A DNA stretch of 64,000 bases from Actinomadura pelletieri DSM 43383 (GTDB lineage: Bacteria; Actinomycetota; Actinomycetes; Streptosporangiales; Streptosporangiaceae): assembly GCF_003634705.1 (NCBI RefSeq), contig NZ_RBWU01000002.1:744001-808000 (forward strand), read 5' to 3'. Position numbers and translations under genes: made by a program. Below, in pieces: positions 7,689 to 17,617 of this stretch. Each line of letters opens with the position of its first letter. Position 1 is the first letter of the stretch. Under the pieces are notes generated by a model that was given only the letters and a program-made list of their open reading frames with translations, searched no databases and had not been told where the DNA came from.

Positions 7689-9076
7689 GTCGAGTACATC
7701 CTGCTGGGCCGCGGCATGCCGATGTTCTGCCGGAGGATCATCCGGCCGGGCCCGCGGACGACCTGAACGCGCTGGCGCCGGTGGTCTGGCCGAGGAACGC
7801 CAAAAGGGACGGCGGTGTTCTGACGGTCGGTGGCGTCGATGTGCGGGATCTCGCACGGGAGTACGGGACGCCCCTGTACGTCTATGACGAGGAGGACGTG
7901 CGGAGCCGTGCGCGGGAGTACGCGGCGGCGTTCCATGACGGTGACGTGCACTACGCGGGCAAGGCGTTTCTGTGTACGGCCGTCGCGCGTTGGGTGAAGG
8001 AGGAGGGGCTCGGCCTGGACGTGTGCAGCGGGGGTGAGCTCGCTGTGGCGTTGGCGGCGGATTTCCCTACCGAGCGCATCACCCTGCATGGGAGCAACAA
8101 GGCGACCTGGGAGATCGAGAAGGCGCTGGAGGTCGGGGTCGGACGCATCGTGCTCGATTCGTTCGAGGAGATCGCCCGGGTCGGGTATCTCGCCCAGGAG
8201 ATGGGTGTGCGGCCCAAGGTGATGGTGCGCGTCACGACGGGTGTCGAGGCGCACACTCATGAGTTCATCGCGACCGCGCACGACGACCAGAAGTTCGGGT
8301 TCTCCAGGAGTTCGGGCGCGGCCTTGGAGGCGGTGCGGCGGGTTCTGGCGCTGCCGCAGTTGGAGCTGGTGGGGCTGCACAGCCATATCGGGTCGCAGAT
8401 CTTCGAGGTGGACGGGTTCGAGGTCGCGGCGCACCGGCTGGCGGAGTTGCTGGTGGCGATCCGGGACGAGCACGGCGTCGAGCTTCCGGAGCTGGACCTG
8501 GGCGGCGGATACGGCATCGCGTACCTGCCGGACGAGGAGCCGCACGATCCGAAGTCGATCGCGGACGGGCTCAGGAACATCGTGGCGCGCGAGTGCAAGG
8601 CGTACGACCTGTCGATGCCGCGGCTGACGGTGGAGCCGGGGCGGGCGATCGTGGGGACGGGCGGCGTCACGTTGTACGAGGTGGGAACGGTCAAGGACGT
8701 CGAGGGCCTCCGGACGTACGTGTCCGTGGACGGCGGCATGAGCGACAACCTGCGGACCGCGCTGTACGGCGCCGAGTACACGGGCGTGTTGGCGAGCCGG
8801 TCGTCCGACGCATCCCCCATGCTCAGTAGGCTTGTCGGCAAGCACTGCGAAAGCGGCGACATTGTGGTGCGGGACCTCTGGTTCCCCGAAGATATTTCGG
8901 CGGGGGACCTGGTGGCGGTGGCGGGGACCGGTGCGTACTGTCGGTCGATGGCCAGCAACTACAACCACGTCCCGAAGCCCGCCGTGGTGGCGGTGAGGGA
9001 CGGCAGGTCGCGCGTGATCGTTCGCCGGGAGGGCGCCGAGGACCTGCTGCGGCTCGATGCGGAGGTCGAAGCGTGA
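7685..9076 (+). CDS. lysA: Diaminopimelate decarboxylase
   Basis: A 463-residue PLP enzyme that decarboxylates meso-diaminopimelate to L-lysine, the last step of lysine synthesis. The PLP lysine is in HYAGKAF (K93). The barrel carries HSHIGSQI, the glycine-rich phosphate loop LGGGYGIAY and EPGRAIVG, and the C-terminal part has [14 protein letters not shown]. Length is normal for actinobacterial LysA, with a slightly long N-terminus. ATGA overlaps couple it to nrtL upstream and hom downstream, so it sits in the middle of an aspartate-family operon. Confidence 0.96.
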   Translation: MSRVHPAGPRHADVLPEDHPAGPADDLNALAPVVWPRNAKRDGGVLTVGGVDVRDLAREYGTPLYVYDEEDVRSRAREYAAAFHDGDVHYAGKAFLCTAVARWVKEEGLGLDVCSGGELAVALAADFPTERITLHGSNKATWEIEKALEVGVGRIVLDSFEEIARVGYLAQEMGVRPKVMVRVTTGVEAHTHEFIATAHDDQKFGFSRSSGAALEAVRRVLALPQLELVGLHSHIGSQIFEVDGFEVAAHRLAELLVAIRDEHGVELPELDLGGGYGIAYLPDEEPHDPKSIADGLRNIVARECKAYDLSMPRLTVEPGRAIVGTGGVTLYEVGTVKDVEGLRTYVSVDGGMSDNLRTALYGAEYTGVLASRSSDASPMLSRLVGKHCESGDIVVRDLWFPEDISAGDLVAVAGTGAYCRSMASNYNHVPKPAVVAVRDGRSRVIVRREGAEDLLRLDAEVEA

Positions 9077-10377
9077 AACCCGCACTGCGCGTGGCGCTGC
9101 TCGGATGCGGAGTGGTCGGGACGGAGGTCGTCCGGCTGCTGAACGAGCAGGCGGCCGATCTGGCCGCGCGGGTCGGGGCTCCGCTGGAGCTGGCCGGGAT
9201 CGCGGTGCGGCGCCCGGACCGGGTGCGGGAGGGCGTCGACCGGAGTCTGCTGACCACGGACGCGCAGACGTTGGTGACCAGGGACGACGTCGACATCGTC
9301 ATCGAGGTCATCGGCGGGATCGAGCCGGCCAGGTCGCTGATGCTGGAGGCGATGAAGGCCGGGAAGTCGGTCATCACGGCCAACAAGGCGCTGCTGGCGG
9401 AGGACGGCGCGACGCTGTTCGCGGCGGCCAGGGAGTACGGCGCCGATCTGTACTACGAGGCCTCCGTCGCGGGCGCGATTCCGTTGCTGCGGCCGTTGAG
9501 GGAGTCTCTGGTCGGCGACCACGTGCATCGGGTGCTCGGCATCGTGAACGGCACCACGAACTACATCCTCGACCAGATGGACACGCACGGCGCGGGGTTC
9601 AACGACGCGCTGGAAGAGGCGCAGTCGCTCGGTTACGCGGAGGCCGATCCGACCGCCGATGTGGAGGGTTTCGACGCGGCGGCGAAGGCGGCGATCCTGG
9701 CGCAGCTCGCGTTCCACACTCCGGTGACGGCGGCGGACGTCCATCGTGAGGGCATCACCGAGGTGACCGCCGCGGACGTGGCCGGTGCCAAGGGCATGGA
9801 CTGTGTGGTCAAGCTGCTCGCCATCTGTGAGCGGGTCCCTTCGGAGGACGGTCGGAACGGCCGTGGCGTATCGGTTCGCGTGTATCCGGCGATGATTCCC
9901 CGGTCGCATCCGTTGGCGAGCGTCCGTGAGGCTTACAACGCGGTGTTCGTCGAGGCGGAGTCGGCCGGTTCGCTCATGTTCTACGGCGCGGGGGCCGGGG
10001 GTGCGCCGACGGCGTCCGCCGTACTCGGCGATCTGGTGGCGGTGGCCCGCAACGTGGCCGGTGGTACGCCCGGTCCGGTGGAAGTGACGTACGCGAAGCT
10101 TCCAGTACTGCCGATGGGTGGGACGGTCACGCGCTACTACATCCAGGTGGACGTGACCGACGAGGCCGGTGTTCTGGCCACGGTCGCCGAGGAGTTCGCC
10201 AGGCACGGCGTCTCGATACAGGCCGTCCGGCAGGTCGGCCTGGGTGAAGAGGCACAGCTCGTCGTGGTGACGCACCGGGCCCCCGACGCGGCCCTCGCCG
10301 CGACGGTCAAGGGGTTGCGTGAACTCGACATCGTCCGAGAGGTCACGAGCGTCATGCGCGTCGAGGGCGAGGAGTAG
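9073..10377 (+). CDS. hom: Homoserine dehydrogenase
   Basis: A 434-residue enzyme reducing aspartate semialdehyde to homoserine with NAD(P)H, the branch point to threonine and methionine. The Rossmann motif GCGVVG is at residues 11-16. The catalytic region follows ([38 protein letters not shown]). A C-terminal ACT domain from about residue 355 ([20 protein letters not shown]) implies allosteric control, classically by threonine. The GTG start overlaps the lysA stop by 4 nt. Confidence 0.96.
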   Translation: MKPALRVALLGCGVVGTEVVRLLNEQAADLAARVGAPLELAGIAVRRPDRVREGVDRSLLTTDAQTLVTRDDVDIVIEVIGGIEPARSLMLEAMKAGKSVITANKALLAEDGATLFAAAREYGADLYYEASVAGAIPLLRPLRESLVGDHVHRVLGIVNGTTNYILDQMDTHGAGFNDALEEAQSLGYAEADPTADVEGFDAAAKAAILAQLAFHTPVTAADVHREGITEVTAADVAGAKGMDCVVKLLAICERVPSEDGRNGRGVSVRVYPAMIPRSHPLASVREAYNAVFVEAESAGSLMFYGAGAGGAPTASAVLGDLVAVARNVAGGTPGPVEVTYAKLPVLPMGGTVTRYYIQVDVTDEAGVLATVAEEFARHGVSIQAVRQVGLGEEAQLVVVTHRAPDAALAATVKGLRELDIVREVTSVMRVEGEE

Positions 10378-10416
10378 AACGTTCTCTTTGCCCGAGTGGC
10401 GAGAAGAGCGTTCCTT
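10378..10416. promoter_or_regulatory. Imperfect hairpin in hom-thrC gap
   Basis: GAACG and TTCTC pair with GAGAA and CGTTC across the 91-bp gap between hom and thrC, with a small bulge and no T-tract. TAGACT at about 10426-10431 resembles a -10 box, so thrC and thrB may also have their own promoter. Confidence 0.35.
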
Positions 10417-10468
10417 TCGACACCGGTAGACTCCGGACAACATCGCAGGTCATTCAGGGAGACCGAAC

Positions 10469-11536
10469 GTGAACGCGAACGCCCGCGCGTGGCGTGGCCT
10501 TATCGAGGAGTACCGTGACCGGCTTCCGGTGACGGACGCGACGCCGGTCGTGACGCTGCTGGAGGGCGGCACGCCGCTGCTGCCCGCCGGACGGCTGTCG
10601 CAGCTCACCGGCTGTGAGGTGTTCCTCAAGGTCGAGGGCGCGAACCCGACCGGTTCGTTCAAGGACCGCGGCATGACCGTGGCGATCAGCAAGGCCGCCG
10701 AGGACGGCGCCAAGGCCGTCATCTGCGCCTCGACCGGCAACACCTCGGCGTCCGCCGCCGCGTACGCGGTGCGGGCCGGGATGACCTGCGCGGTCCTCGT
10801 CCCCGCCGGGAAGATCGCGATGGGGAAGCTGGCGCAGGCGCTGGTGCACGGCGCGCGGCTCCTCCAGGTGGACGGCAACTTCGACGACTGTCTCGAACTG
10901 GCCCAGAAGCTGGCCGTCGACTATCCGGTGGCGCTCGTCAACTCCGTCAACAAGTACCGGCTACAGGGCCAGAAGACGGCCGCGTTCGAGATCGTGGACG
11001 CGCTCGGCGACGCCCCCGACGTGCACTGCCTGCCCGTGGGCAACGCGGGCAACATCTCCGCGTACTGGATGGGCTACAAGGAGTACGCCGCCGACGACGT
11101 CGCCTCGAAGACCCCGCGCATGCTGGGGTTCCAGGCGTCCGGGGCGGCGCCGTTCGTGAAGGGCGAGCCCGTCCTGAAGCCCCAGACCATCGCGACCGCG
11201 ATCCGGATCGGCAACCCCGCGTCCTGGGATCTGGCGGTCGCCGCGCGGGACGAGTCGGGCGGCGCCATCGCCTCGGTCACCGACCGGCAGATCCTGGCCG
11301 CGTACCGGCTGCTCGCCCGGGAGGAGGGCGTCTTCGTCGAGCCCGCCTCCGCGGCGAGCGTCGCGGGTCTCCTCCAGGCGAGCGAGCAGGGCGGGGTCAC
11401 GCCGGGGACGAGGGTCGTCTGCACGGTGACGGGCAACGGCCTCAAGGACCCCGACTGGGCGATCTCCGGCGCGCCCGCCCCGACCACCATCAAGGTCGAC
11501 GCGCACTCCGCCGCGTCGGAACTCGGTCTCACCTGA
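10469..11536 (+). CDS. thrC: Threonine synthase
   Basis: A 355-residue PLP enzyme converting O-phosphohomoserine to L-threonine. The PLP lysine is K65 in TGSFKDRGM, and the phosphate-binding loop is [12 protein letters not shown]. This is the short bacterial form lacking the long N-terminal extension of plant-type enzymes. GTG 10469 is preceded by CAGGGAGA. It is followed after one base by thrB. Confidence 0.96.
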   Translation: MNANARAWRGLIEEYRDRLPVTDATPVVTLLEGGTPLLPAGRLSQLTGCEVFLKVEGANPTGSFKDRGMTVAISKAAEDGAKAVICASTGNTSASAAAYAVRAGMTCAVLVPAGKIAMGKLAQALVHGARLLQVDGNFDDCLELAQKLAVDYPVALVNSVNKYRLQGQKTAAFEIVDALGDAPDVHCLPVGNAGNISAYWMGYKEYAADDVASKTPRMLGFQASGAAPFVKGEPVLKPQTIATAIRIGNPASWDLAVAARDESGGAIASVTDRQILAAYRLLAREEGVFVEPASAASVAGLLQASEQGGVTPGTRVVCTVTGNGLKDPDWAISGAPAPTTIKVDAHSAASELGLT

Positions 11537-11537
11537 G

Positions 11538-12482
11538 GTGGGCTGGACGGACGGCCCGGTCCTGGTACGGACCCCGGCCACCAGCGCCAACCTCGGTCCC
11601 GGATTCGATTCCCTCGGCCTCGCGCTGTCCCTGCACGACGACGTCGAGGTCGAGTTGACCGGCGGGGGGCTGTCCATCGAGGTGGACGGCGAGGGCGCGG
11701 AGGTCGCCGACCGGGGCGAGCGGCACCTCATCGTCAAGGTGGTGCGCCGGACCTTCGACCGGCTGGACGACCTGGCCGGAACCGGTCCGGGCGGGCGGCC
11801 CGCGGGCCTGCGGCTTCGGTGCCGCAACCGGATCCCGCACAGTCGCGGCCTCGGTTCGTCGTCCGCGGCGATCGTCGCGGGAATCGTCGCGGCACGGGCG
11901 TTGCATCCGGCGGGGGAACTCCTCGGTGACGACGAGGCGCTCCGCCTCGCCACCGAGATCGAGGGGCACCCCGACAATGTCGCGCCGTGCCTCGCGGGCG
12001 GCCTGACCGTCGCCTGGACGACCCCGGACGGGCCACGGCTCGTCCGCCTGGAATCACAGGTCACGCAGGTCACGGCCTATGTGCCGGAGCAGCGGCTGGC
12101 GACCGAGCGGGCGCGTGGGCTGCTGCCGGAGACCGTCCCGCACGGGGACGCCGCCGCCAACGCCGGACGCGCGGCGCTGCTCGTCGCGGCGCTCACCGGC
12201 GGACTGGGCGCGGACGTCCTGCTCGACGCGACAGAGGACCGCCTTCATCAGAATTACCGCGCCCCCGCCATGCCCGACTCCGCCGAACTGGTCGGGCGGC
12301 TTCGCGCGGCGGGTGTCCCGGCGGTGATTTCCGGGGCAGGACCTACTGTCCTGGCCTTCACAAGCGCATCACAAGTTGATTCGATAGCTCCCGAAGTGGG
12401 TAATGGGTGGCTCAAGCACCCGTTGGACGTCGCGACCCGCGGCGCACGCGTCGTGACCGGAGAATCGACGCTCCGGCCCTGA
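11538..12482 (+). CDS. thrB: Homoserine kinase (GHMP family)
   Basis: A 314-residue GHMP kinase that phosphorylates homoserine for ThrC. The ATP-binding GHMP loop is at residues 100-110 (PHSRGLGSSSA). The N-terminal strand ATSANLGPGFDSLGLAL and the C-terminal VISGAGPTVLAF are typical. It begins one base after the thrC stop and is the last gene of the lysine/threonine run. Confidence 0.95.
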   Translation: MGWTDGPVLVRTPATSANLGPGFDSLGLALSLHDDVEVELTGGGLSIEVDGEGAEVADRGERHLIVKVVRRTFDRLDDLAGTGPGGRPAGLRLRCRNRIPHSRGLGSSSAAIVAGIVAARALHPAGELLGDDEALRLATEIEGHPDNVAPCLAGGLTVAWTTPDGPRLVRLESQVTQVTAYVPEQRLATERARGLLPETVPHGDAAANAGRAALLVAALTGGLGADVLLDATEDRLHQNYRAPAMPDSAELVGRLRAAGVPAVISGAGPTVLAFTSASQVDSIAPEVGNGWLKHPLDVATRGARVVTGESTLRP

Positions 12483-12936
12483 TGGCGGCACCGCGGGCGG
12501 GGGCACACGCGTCGCGGCGGCCGGTGCGGGTTCCAGCGCGTTCCCGCTAGGTAAAATGCGAAGACATCGACCTCTGGGGAATAGCAGTGCGCCCTGGTGA
12601 TGTTAGGCTGAATGCCGCACCAGATGCCCCGTTCGGGGCAGCGTGCTCGTCAGCCGCGCGTCATCTGATCGGCCTTCCGGCCGTGTCGGTTCCGCGTACT
12701 AGGCTTCCCGACACCGTGACTTCCCGTTGTCCGGCATTCCAGCGAAACTTCGGACGTGGCGGTAGCGGGGACGCCTGCGAGCGAACCGTCCCGTACACCA
12801 TCTGGCTGTGCCCAGAAAACGCAGATCCCGGCCCCACCGTGATCAGCGGAGCCCGTCCCGGCGCCCCCGCCGGGCCGCACTACCGGGTCGGCTGGCCGAA
12901 CACCGGCCAACGCCCGCTCCCTGGGAAGGACCCTTA
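12483..12936 (+). promoter_or_regulatory. Long leader region of rho
   Basis: A 454-bp gap before rho. A TTAGGCT box near 12604-12610 could be a -10 element, giving a leader of about 320 nt. An ORF starting at GTG 12587, with CTGGGGA upstream, stays open for 116 codons and stops with TAG at 12935-12937, overlapping the GTG of rho by one base. Its third-position GC bias is weak, so I do not call it a gene. Long autoregulated leaders are common for rho. Confidence 0.5.
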
Positions 12937-15030
12937 GTGAGCGAATCCAGCGAACTCCTTACGGACGCATCGAGCACGGGACCCGTCGACGCCGCACAGG
13001 CCGCCGACGCCGCGCCCGCCACCCCCCGGCGCCGCCGGTCCGGCACCGGCCTGTCGGCCATGGTGCTGCCCGAGCTCAAGGCGCTCGCGTCCAGCCTCGG
13101 CATCACCGGTGTGACCGGGATGCGCAAGAGCCAGCTCATCGCCGCCATCCAGGAGAAGCAGGGCGGCGGCGTGCAGGGCTCGGCCGGGGGCGAGCAGGGA
13201 GCCGCTGCGACGGCCCAGCAGGAGCCGGCCAAGACCGAGCGTCCCCGGCGGACCCGCACCGCGGCAGCCAAGCGCCAGGTGTCCGACGAGCAGGTCGCGC
13301 TCACCGACGTCGCTCCCGCGGGCGAGCAGCCGGCGGCCGGCGGGCAGTCGGAGGCCCAGCCCCAGACGGAGCAGGCGGACAAGCCCGCCGACACCGAGAC
13401 GACCGACAAGGCCGACAGGGCCGACAAGACCGAGCGGTCCGACAGGGCGGACCGCGGCGAGCGTCACGGGGGCCGGCAGCGCGGCGACCGGCAGGGCCGC
13501 GACCGCGACCAGGGGCGCGATCGTGACCAGGGCCGCGAGCAGAACGCCGAGGACGGCGAATCCCAGGGCGGACGTGACGGGCGCGAGAACCGCGACGGCG
13601 GGCGCGACGGCCGGGAGGGGCGCGAGGGCGGCGGGCGCCAGCGCCAGCGCGGCGGCCGTGAGCGCGGCGAGCGTGGTGACCGCGGAGAGCGTGGCGAGCG
13701 CGGCGAGGGCCGTGACCGCGGCGACCGTGGTGACCGCGGAGACCAGGGCGGCCGTCAGCGGGGCCAGAGCCAGGGCGGCGGCGGCCAGCACGACGACGAG
13801 GACGGCGGCGGCCGGAGCCGTCGCGGGCGCCGGTTCCGCGAGCGCAACCGCGGCCGTGGCCGTGAGCGCTACGAGGAGCCGGTGATCACCGAGGACGACG
13901 TCCTGATCCCGGTGGCGGGCATCCTCGACATCCTCGACAACTACGCGTTCGTCCGCACGACCGGCTACCTGGCGGGCGCGAACGACGTGTACGTGTCGCT
14001 GGCCCAGGTCCGCAAGAACGGGCTGCGCAAGGGCGACGTCATCACCGGCGCCGTCCGGCAGCCCCGCGAGGGGGAGCGGCGCGAGAAGTTCAACGCGCTC
14101 GTCCGGCTCGACACCGTCAACGGGATGGAGCCCGAGCAGGCCAAGAACCGCGTCGACTTCTCCAAGCTGACCCCGCTGTACCCGCAGGAGCGGCTGCGGC
14201 TGGAGACCGACCCCGGCATCCTGACGACCCGGATCATCGACCTGGTGTCGCCGATCGGCAAGGGGCAGCGCGGTCTGATCGTGTCGCCGCCCAAGGCCGG
14301 TAAGACGATGGTGCTGCAGGCGATCGCCAACGCGATCACCAAGAACAACCCGGAGTGCCACCTGATGGTCGTCCTCGTGGACGAGCGTCCGGAGGAGGTC
14401 ACCGACATGCAGCGGACGGTGAAGGGCGAGGTGATCCACTCGACCTTCGACCGTCCCGCCGAGGACCACACCACCGTCGCGGAACTGGCGATCGAACGTG
14501 CCAAGCGGCTGGTGGAGCTGGGCCACGACGTCGTCGTGCTGCTCGACTCGATCACCCGGCTGGGCCGCGCCTACAACCTGGCGGCGCCCGCGTCCGGCCG
14601 GATCCTGTCCGGTGGTGTCGACTCGACGGCGCTGTACCCGCCGAAGCGGTTCTTCGGCGCGGCTCGCAACATCGAGAACGGCGGTTCGCTGACCATCCTC
14701 GCGACCGCGCTGGTGGAGACCGGGTCCCGCATGGACGAGGTCATCTTCGAGGAGTTCAAGGGCACCGGCAACATGGAGCTGAAGCTCAACCGGGGCCTGG
14801 CCGACAAGCGGATCTTCCCGGCGGTGGACGTGGACGCGTCCAGCACCCGCAAGGAGGAGATCCTCATGGCGCCGGAGGAACTTCGCATCGTGTGGCAGCT
14901 CCGCCGCGTCCTGCACGCCCTCGACATGCAGCAGGCGCTGGAGCTCCTCATCGAGAAGATGAAGGAGACCAAGTCGAACGCCGAGTTCCTGCTCCAGGTG
15001 CAGAAGACCACGGTCTCCGACGACCGCTGA
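12937..15030 (+). CDS. rho: Transcription termination factor Rho
   Basis: A 697-residue hexameric RNA-dependent ATPase that ends transcription. Residues about 40-75 are the Rho N-terminal SAP-like domain (VLPELKALASSLGI). Residues about 140-310 are an arginine/glycine/aspartate-rich disordered insert typical of actinobacteria. The RNA-binding cold-shock-like domain follows (GILDILDNYAFVRTTGYL). The P-loop SPPKAGKTMV is near 449-457, with the Walker B region VVVLLDSITRL and the Q/R-loops (PKRFFGAARN). GTG 12937 is chosen because GGGAAGGA lies 6 nt upstream; an upstream extension to 12808 lacks family sequence. Confidence 0.96.
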   Translation: MSESSELLTDASSTGPVDAAQAADAAPATPRRRRSGTGLSAMVLPELKALASSLGITGVTGMRKSQLIAAIQEKQGGGVQGSAGGEQGAAATAQQEPAKTERPRRTRTAAAKRQVSDEQVALTDVAPAGEQPAAGGQSEAQPQTEQADKPADTETTDKADRADKTERSDRADRGERHGGRQRGDRQGRDRDQGRDRDQGREQNAEDGESQGGRDGRENRDGGRDGREGREGGGRQRQRGGRERGERGDRGERGERGEGRDRGDRGDRGDQGGRQRGQSQGGGGQHDDEDGGGRSRRGRRFRERNRGRGRERYEEPVITEDDVLIPVAGILDILDNYAFVRTTGYLAGANDVYVSLAQVRKNGLRKGDVITGAVRQPREGERREKFNALVRLDTVNGMEPEQAKNRVDFSKLTPLYPQERLRLETDPGILTTRIIDLVSPIGKGQRGLIVSPPKAGKTMVLQAIANAITKNNPECHLMVVLVDERPEEVTDMQRTVKGEVIHSTFDRPAEDHTTVAELAIERAKRLVELGHDVVVLLDSITRLGRAYNLAAPASGRILSGGVDSTALYPPKRFFGAARNIENGGSLTILATALVETGSRMDEVIFEEFKGTGNMELKLNRGLADKRIFPAVDVDASSTRKEEILMAPEELRIVWQLRRVLHALDMQQALELLIEKMKETKSNAEFLLQVQKTTVSDDR

Positions 15031-15062
15031 GCGGCCTCCCGGCCCTGGCTTGACGGTGTCGG

Positions 15063-15094
15063 CGCCCCCGTCCGGAACGGTCCGGGCGGGGGCG
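15063..15094 (+). terminator. Terminator-like hairpin after rho
   Basis: CGCCCCCG and CGGGGGCG, with an inner CCGG/CCGG stem, form a strong hairpin 33 bp after the rho stop. The tail is only mildly T-rich. Confidence 0.7.
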
Positions 15095-15115
15095 TTCGTC
15101 GTCCCTCCCCGCGAT

Positions 15116-15133
15116 GGTGGGGTTAGCCCCACC
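15116..15133 (+). promoter_or_regulatory. Palindromic operator-like site upstream of histidine kinase
   Basis: GGTGGGGTTAGCCCCACC has perfect 7-bp arms around TTAG and lies 86 bp before the histidine kinase start. The same 18 bases, with the same right flank of C residues, occur on the other strand at 34778-34795, 90 bp upstream of the DUF4097 lipoprotein gene. It is probably an activator or repressor site, most simply for the adjacent LuxR-type regulator; that assignment is inference. Confidence 0.6.
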
Positions 15134-15219
15134 CCCGAATGGGCGGCGCACATCATGGTCCCTCCACCTGGGCCGGGGCACGCTTGGACCGTAGGTTGGA
15201 ACGGGCATGGAGGGACGTC

Positions 15220-16626
15220 GTGAGCGAGCTGAGCAGGAAGGCCGAGGGCGGGGGAGCGACCGCCGCCGGGGCCGCCGCGCGGTGGGCGGCGGCGCGATGG
15301 GCCACGGTGCTGAACGCCGGGGGAGACGCGGCGTCGACCGTCGCGAACGGCCCGTGGACGCCGCTCGGCATGCTGAAGTCGTCGCTGACCTGGCGTTCGG
15401 CGGTCTATCTGGCGGCCGGACTGGCCTTCGGGCTCGGCTGGCTCGTCGTGCTGGTCGTCGGGCTCGTCGCGTCGGTCAGCCTGCTGATCATCTGGGTGGG
15501 GCTGCCGCTGCTGGCGCTGCTGATGGTGGCGTGGCGGTTCGGCGCGGTGCTGGAACGGCAGCTCGTCCGGGCGGCGTTCGGTGTCAGGATTCCCAGCCCG
15601 TACCGGCCGCTGCCGGAGGGGCGCAACCCGCTGTTGAAGCTGAGGAGCATGGCGGCCGACCCGGCCACCTGGAAGGACCTGGTCTACCTCCTGGCGCTGT
15701 TCCCCATCACGCTGCTGGAGTTCGTCGTGTCCACGGTGGTCTGGGCGGGGTCGGCCATGCTGCTGTTCATGCCGGTGATCGTGGCGGGGGACGGAACCGG
15801 CGCCGAGGTCAGCGCCGGGTTCGTCTCGTACTGGGCCGGTAACCCGATCGAAGCGCTGCCGATCTCCCTGATGGGGCTGTTCGGCCTGGTCGTGGCGATG
15901 TACGTGACGCGGGTGATGGCGATCGCCCATTCGGCGTTCGCGGGGCTCATGCTCGGCCCGAGCCCGGCGCAGAAGGAGAACGTGGAGTTGCGGAAGCGGA
16001 CGGAGCATCTGCGGGCCAGCCGCGCCCGCGGCGTCGACGCGGCGGAGTTCGAGCGCCGCCGTATCGAGCGCGACCTGCACGACGGGGCGCAGCAGCGGCT
16101 GCTGGCCGTGGCCATGGACATCGGCCGGGCCCGCGCCAAGCTGGAAGAGGACCCGGAGGGCGCGCGGGCCCTGATCGAGCAGGCCCACGCCGGTACCAAG
16201 GAGGCGATCTCCGAGCTGCGCGACCTGGCCCGCGGCATCTACCCGGCGATCCTCACCGACCGGGGCCTGGACCCGGCGCTGTCGGGTCTCGCGGGCCGCG
16301 CGCCCGTCCCGGTGGAGGTCGATGTGGATCTGCCGGAGCGTCCTCCGGCGGCGGTCGAGAGCATCGCGTACTTCATCGTCGCGGAGTCGCTCGCGAACAT
16401 CGCCAAGTACGCCCGGGCGACCCGCGCGTCCGTCCGGGTCGTCCGGGAGGACCGGTGGGTGGTCGTCGAGGTGATCGACAACGGGGTCGGCGGCGCGTCC
16501 GCCCGGCCCGGGGGCGGTCTGGCGGGCCTGGCCGACCGGGCCGCCACGATCGACGGGATGCTGATCGTGGACAGCCCGCCCGGCGGTCCGACGATCATTC
16601 GCGCGGACCTGCCGTGCACCTGGTGA
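15220..16626 (+). CDS. Sensor histidine kinase (NarL/DesK type)
   Basis: A 468-residue membrane kinase. Residues about 60-260 contain several hydrophobic helices forming a sensor domain of the type often paired with LuxR regulators in actinomycetes. The HisKA_3 dimerisation box is ERRRIERDLHDGAQQRLLAV, with phospho-acceptor H287. The HATPase domain follows (VAESLANIAKYA, VIDNGVGG, GLAGLADRAATIDG). GTG 15220 follows a GGAGGGA ribosome site. It should phosphorylate the response regulator encoded downstream, from which it is separated by a terminator-like hairpin. The signal is unknown; a cell-envelope cue is plausible. Confidence 0.9.
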   Translation: MSELSRKAEGGGATAAGAAARWAAARWATVLNAGGDAASTVANGPWTPLGMLKSSLTWRSAVYLAAGLAFGLGWLVVLVVGLVASVSLLIIWVGLPLLALLMVAWRFGAVLERQLVRAAFGVRIPSPYRPLPEGRNPLLKLRSMAADPATWKDLVYLLALFPITLLEFVVSTVVWAGSAMLLFMPVIVAGDGTGAEVSAGFVSYWAGNPIEALPISLMGLFGLVVAMYVTRVMAIAHSAFAGLMLGPSPAQKENVELRKRTEHLRASRARGVDAAEFERRRIERDLHDGAQQRLLAVAMDIGRARAKLEEDPEGARALIEQAHAGTKEAISELRDLARGIYPAILTDRGLDPALSGLAGRAPVPVEVDVDLPERPPAAVESIAYFIVAESLANIAKYARATRASVRVVREDRWVVVEVIDNGVGGASARPGGGLAGLADRAATIDGMLIVDSPPGGPTIIRADLPCTW

Positions 16627-16664
16627 TCTTCGACGTCCGGTGAACCAAGCCCGTTCCCGCTTCC

Positions 16665-16700
16665 GAATGAGGCCGTCCGCGACCGCGGGCGGCCTCATTC
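16665..16700 (+). terminator. Hairpin between kinase and regulator genes
   Basis: GAATGAGGCCG and CGGCCTCATTC form an 11-bp stem extended inside by CCGC/GCGG. There is no T-tract. It may lower read-through from the kinase into the regulator gene. Confidence 0.6.
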
Positions 16701-16727
16701 CGTCGTCACAGGCCCGATAATGGGCTG

Positions 16728-17381
16728 ATGCGGGTTGTCATCGCCGAGGATTCGGTGCTGTTGCGCGAAGGGCTCGTCCGGCTGCTCGACGACGCCGGGA
16801 TCGAGACGGCGGGGACGGTCGGGGACGGCCCCGGCCTGCTCGGCATCGTCGAGGAGCACGAACCCGATCTCGCCATCGTGGACGTGCGAATGCCGCCGTC
16901 GTTCACCGATGAGGGCCTGCGGGCGGCGCTGGCCGTCCGGGAACGCCGTCCGGGCACCCCGATCCTCGTCCTGTCGCAGTACGTGGAGGAGCGGTACGCG
17001 ACCGACCTGATCGGCGGCGGCGCCGAGGGCGTCGGATACCTGCTGAAGGAGCGGGTGGCGGACGTCGCCGAGTTCATCGACGCGGTCCGCCGGATCGCCG
17101 CGGGCGGGACGGTCATCGACCCCGAGGTGATCGGTCAGCTGTTGGGCCGCCGCCGCAACGGCGACCCGCTGGACGCGTTGACCCCGCGGGAGCGGGAGGT
17201 GCTGGCGCTGATGGCGCAGGGACGGTCGAACGGCGCCATCGCCAAGGACCTCGTCGTCACCGAGGGCGCCGTGGAGAAGCACATCTCCAACATCTTCATG
17301 AAACTGGACCTGCAACCCGCGCAGGGCGGCCACCGCCGGGTCATGGCGGTCCTGACCTACCTGGGCCGCGCCGAGGTCTGA
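16728..17381 (+). CDS. LuxR/NarL-family response regulator
   Basis: A 217-residue regulator. The receiver domain (residues 1-120) has the acidic pair E7/D8 and phospho-acceptor D52 in LAIVDVRMP, with the conserved lysine in YLLKERVADV. The C-terminal HTH_LuxR domain (about 150-200) reads LTPREREVLALMAQGRSNG, then EGAVEKHISNIFMKL. It is the likely partner of the upstream histidine kinase. It may act at the palindrome before that kinase and at its second copy near 34.8 kb, which is untested. Confidence 0.93.
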   Translation: MRVVIAEDSVLLREGLVRLLDDAGIETAGTVGDGPGLLGIVEEHEPDLAIVDVRMPPSFTDEGLRAALAVRERRPGTPILVLSQYVEERYATDLIGGGAEGVGYLLKERVADVAEFIDAVRRIAAGGTVIDPEVIGQLLGRRRNGDPLDALTPREREVLALMAQGRSNGAIAKDLVVTEGAVEKHISNIFMKLDLQPAQGGHRRVMAVLTYLGRAEV

Positions 17382-17456
17382 GCGGCCGCCCCGGGACGTC
17401 GAAGATCGGGAATGCCCGGTGACGTCGGCACGTTCACGTATCTGGCACACTTGGGG

Positions 17457-17497
17457 CCGAGTGGTTCTGAGAACCGCTTGGAAACCCAACCGCTCGG
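17457..17497 (+). ncRNA. Candidate L31 autoregulatory leader
   Basis: In the 236-bp region before rpmE, CCGAGTGGTT can pair with AACCGCTCGG. Inside it GGTTC-TGA-GAACC forms a second hairpin that competes for the same bases. A further AACCGC repeat follows at 17502. Rfam lists L31 leader motifs in actinobacteria; I have not matched a covariance model, so identity is tentative. Confidence 0.45.
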
Positions 17498-17617
17498 AAC
17501 CAACCGCTGCGGCACCGGTTCACGTTTCCACTTCTCTCATGGCTCCGCGGCTGCGCGAACGGCCATGCGAACCATGCGAGGCGGAGCGCCCGGTACCGCC
17601 AGAAGCGAGGAGAACCC

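Noticed and set aside
12934..16698. A 1254-codon open frame on the reverse strand across rho and the kinase gene
   Set aside because: It is antisense to rho and the histidine kinase, both of clear family identity. Long antisense frames are common at this GC content, and the translation is low-complexity without family likeness.
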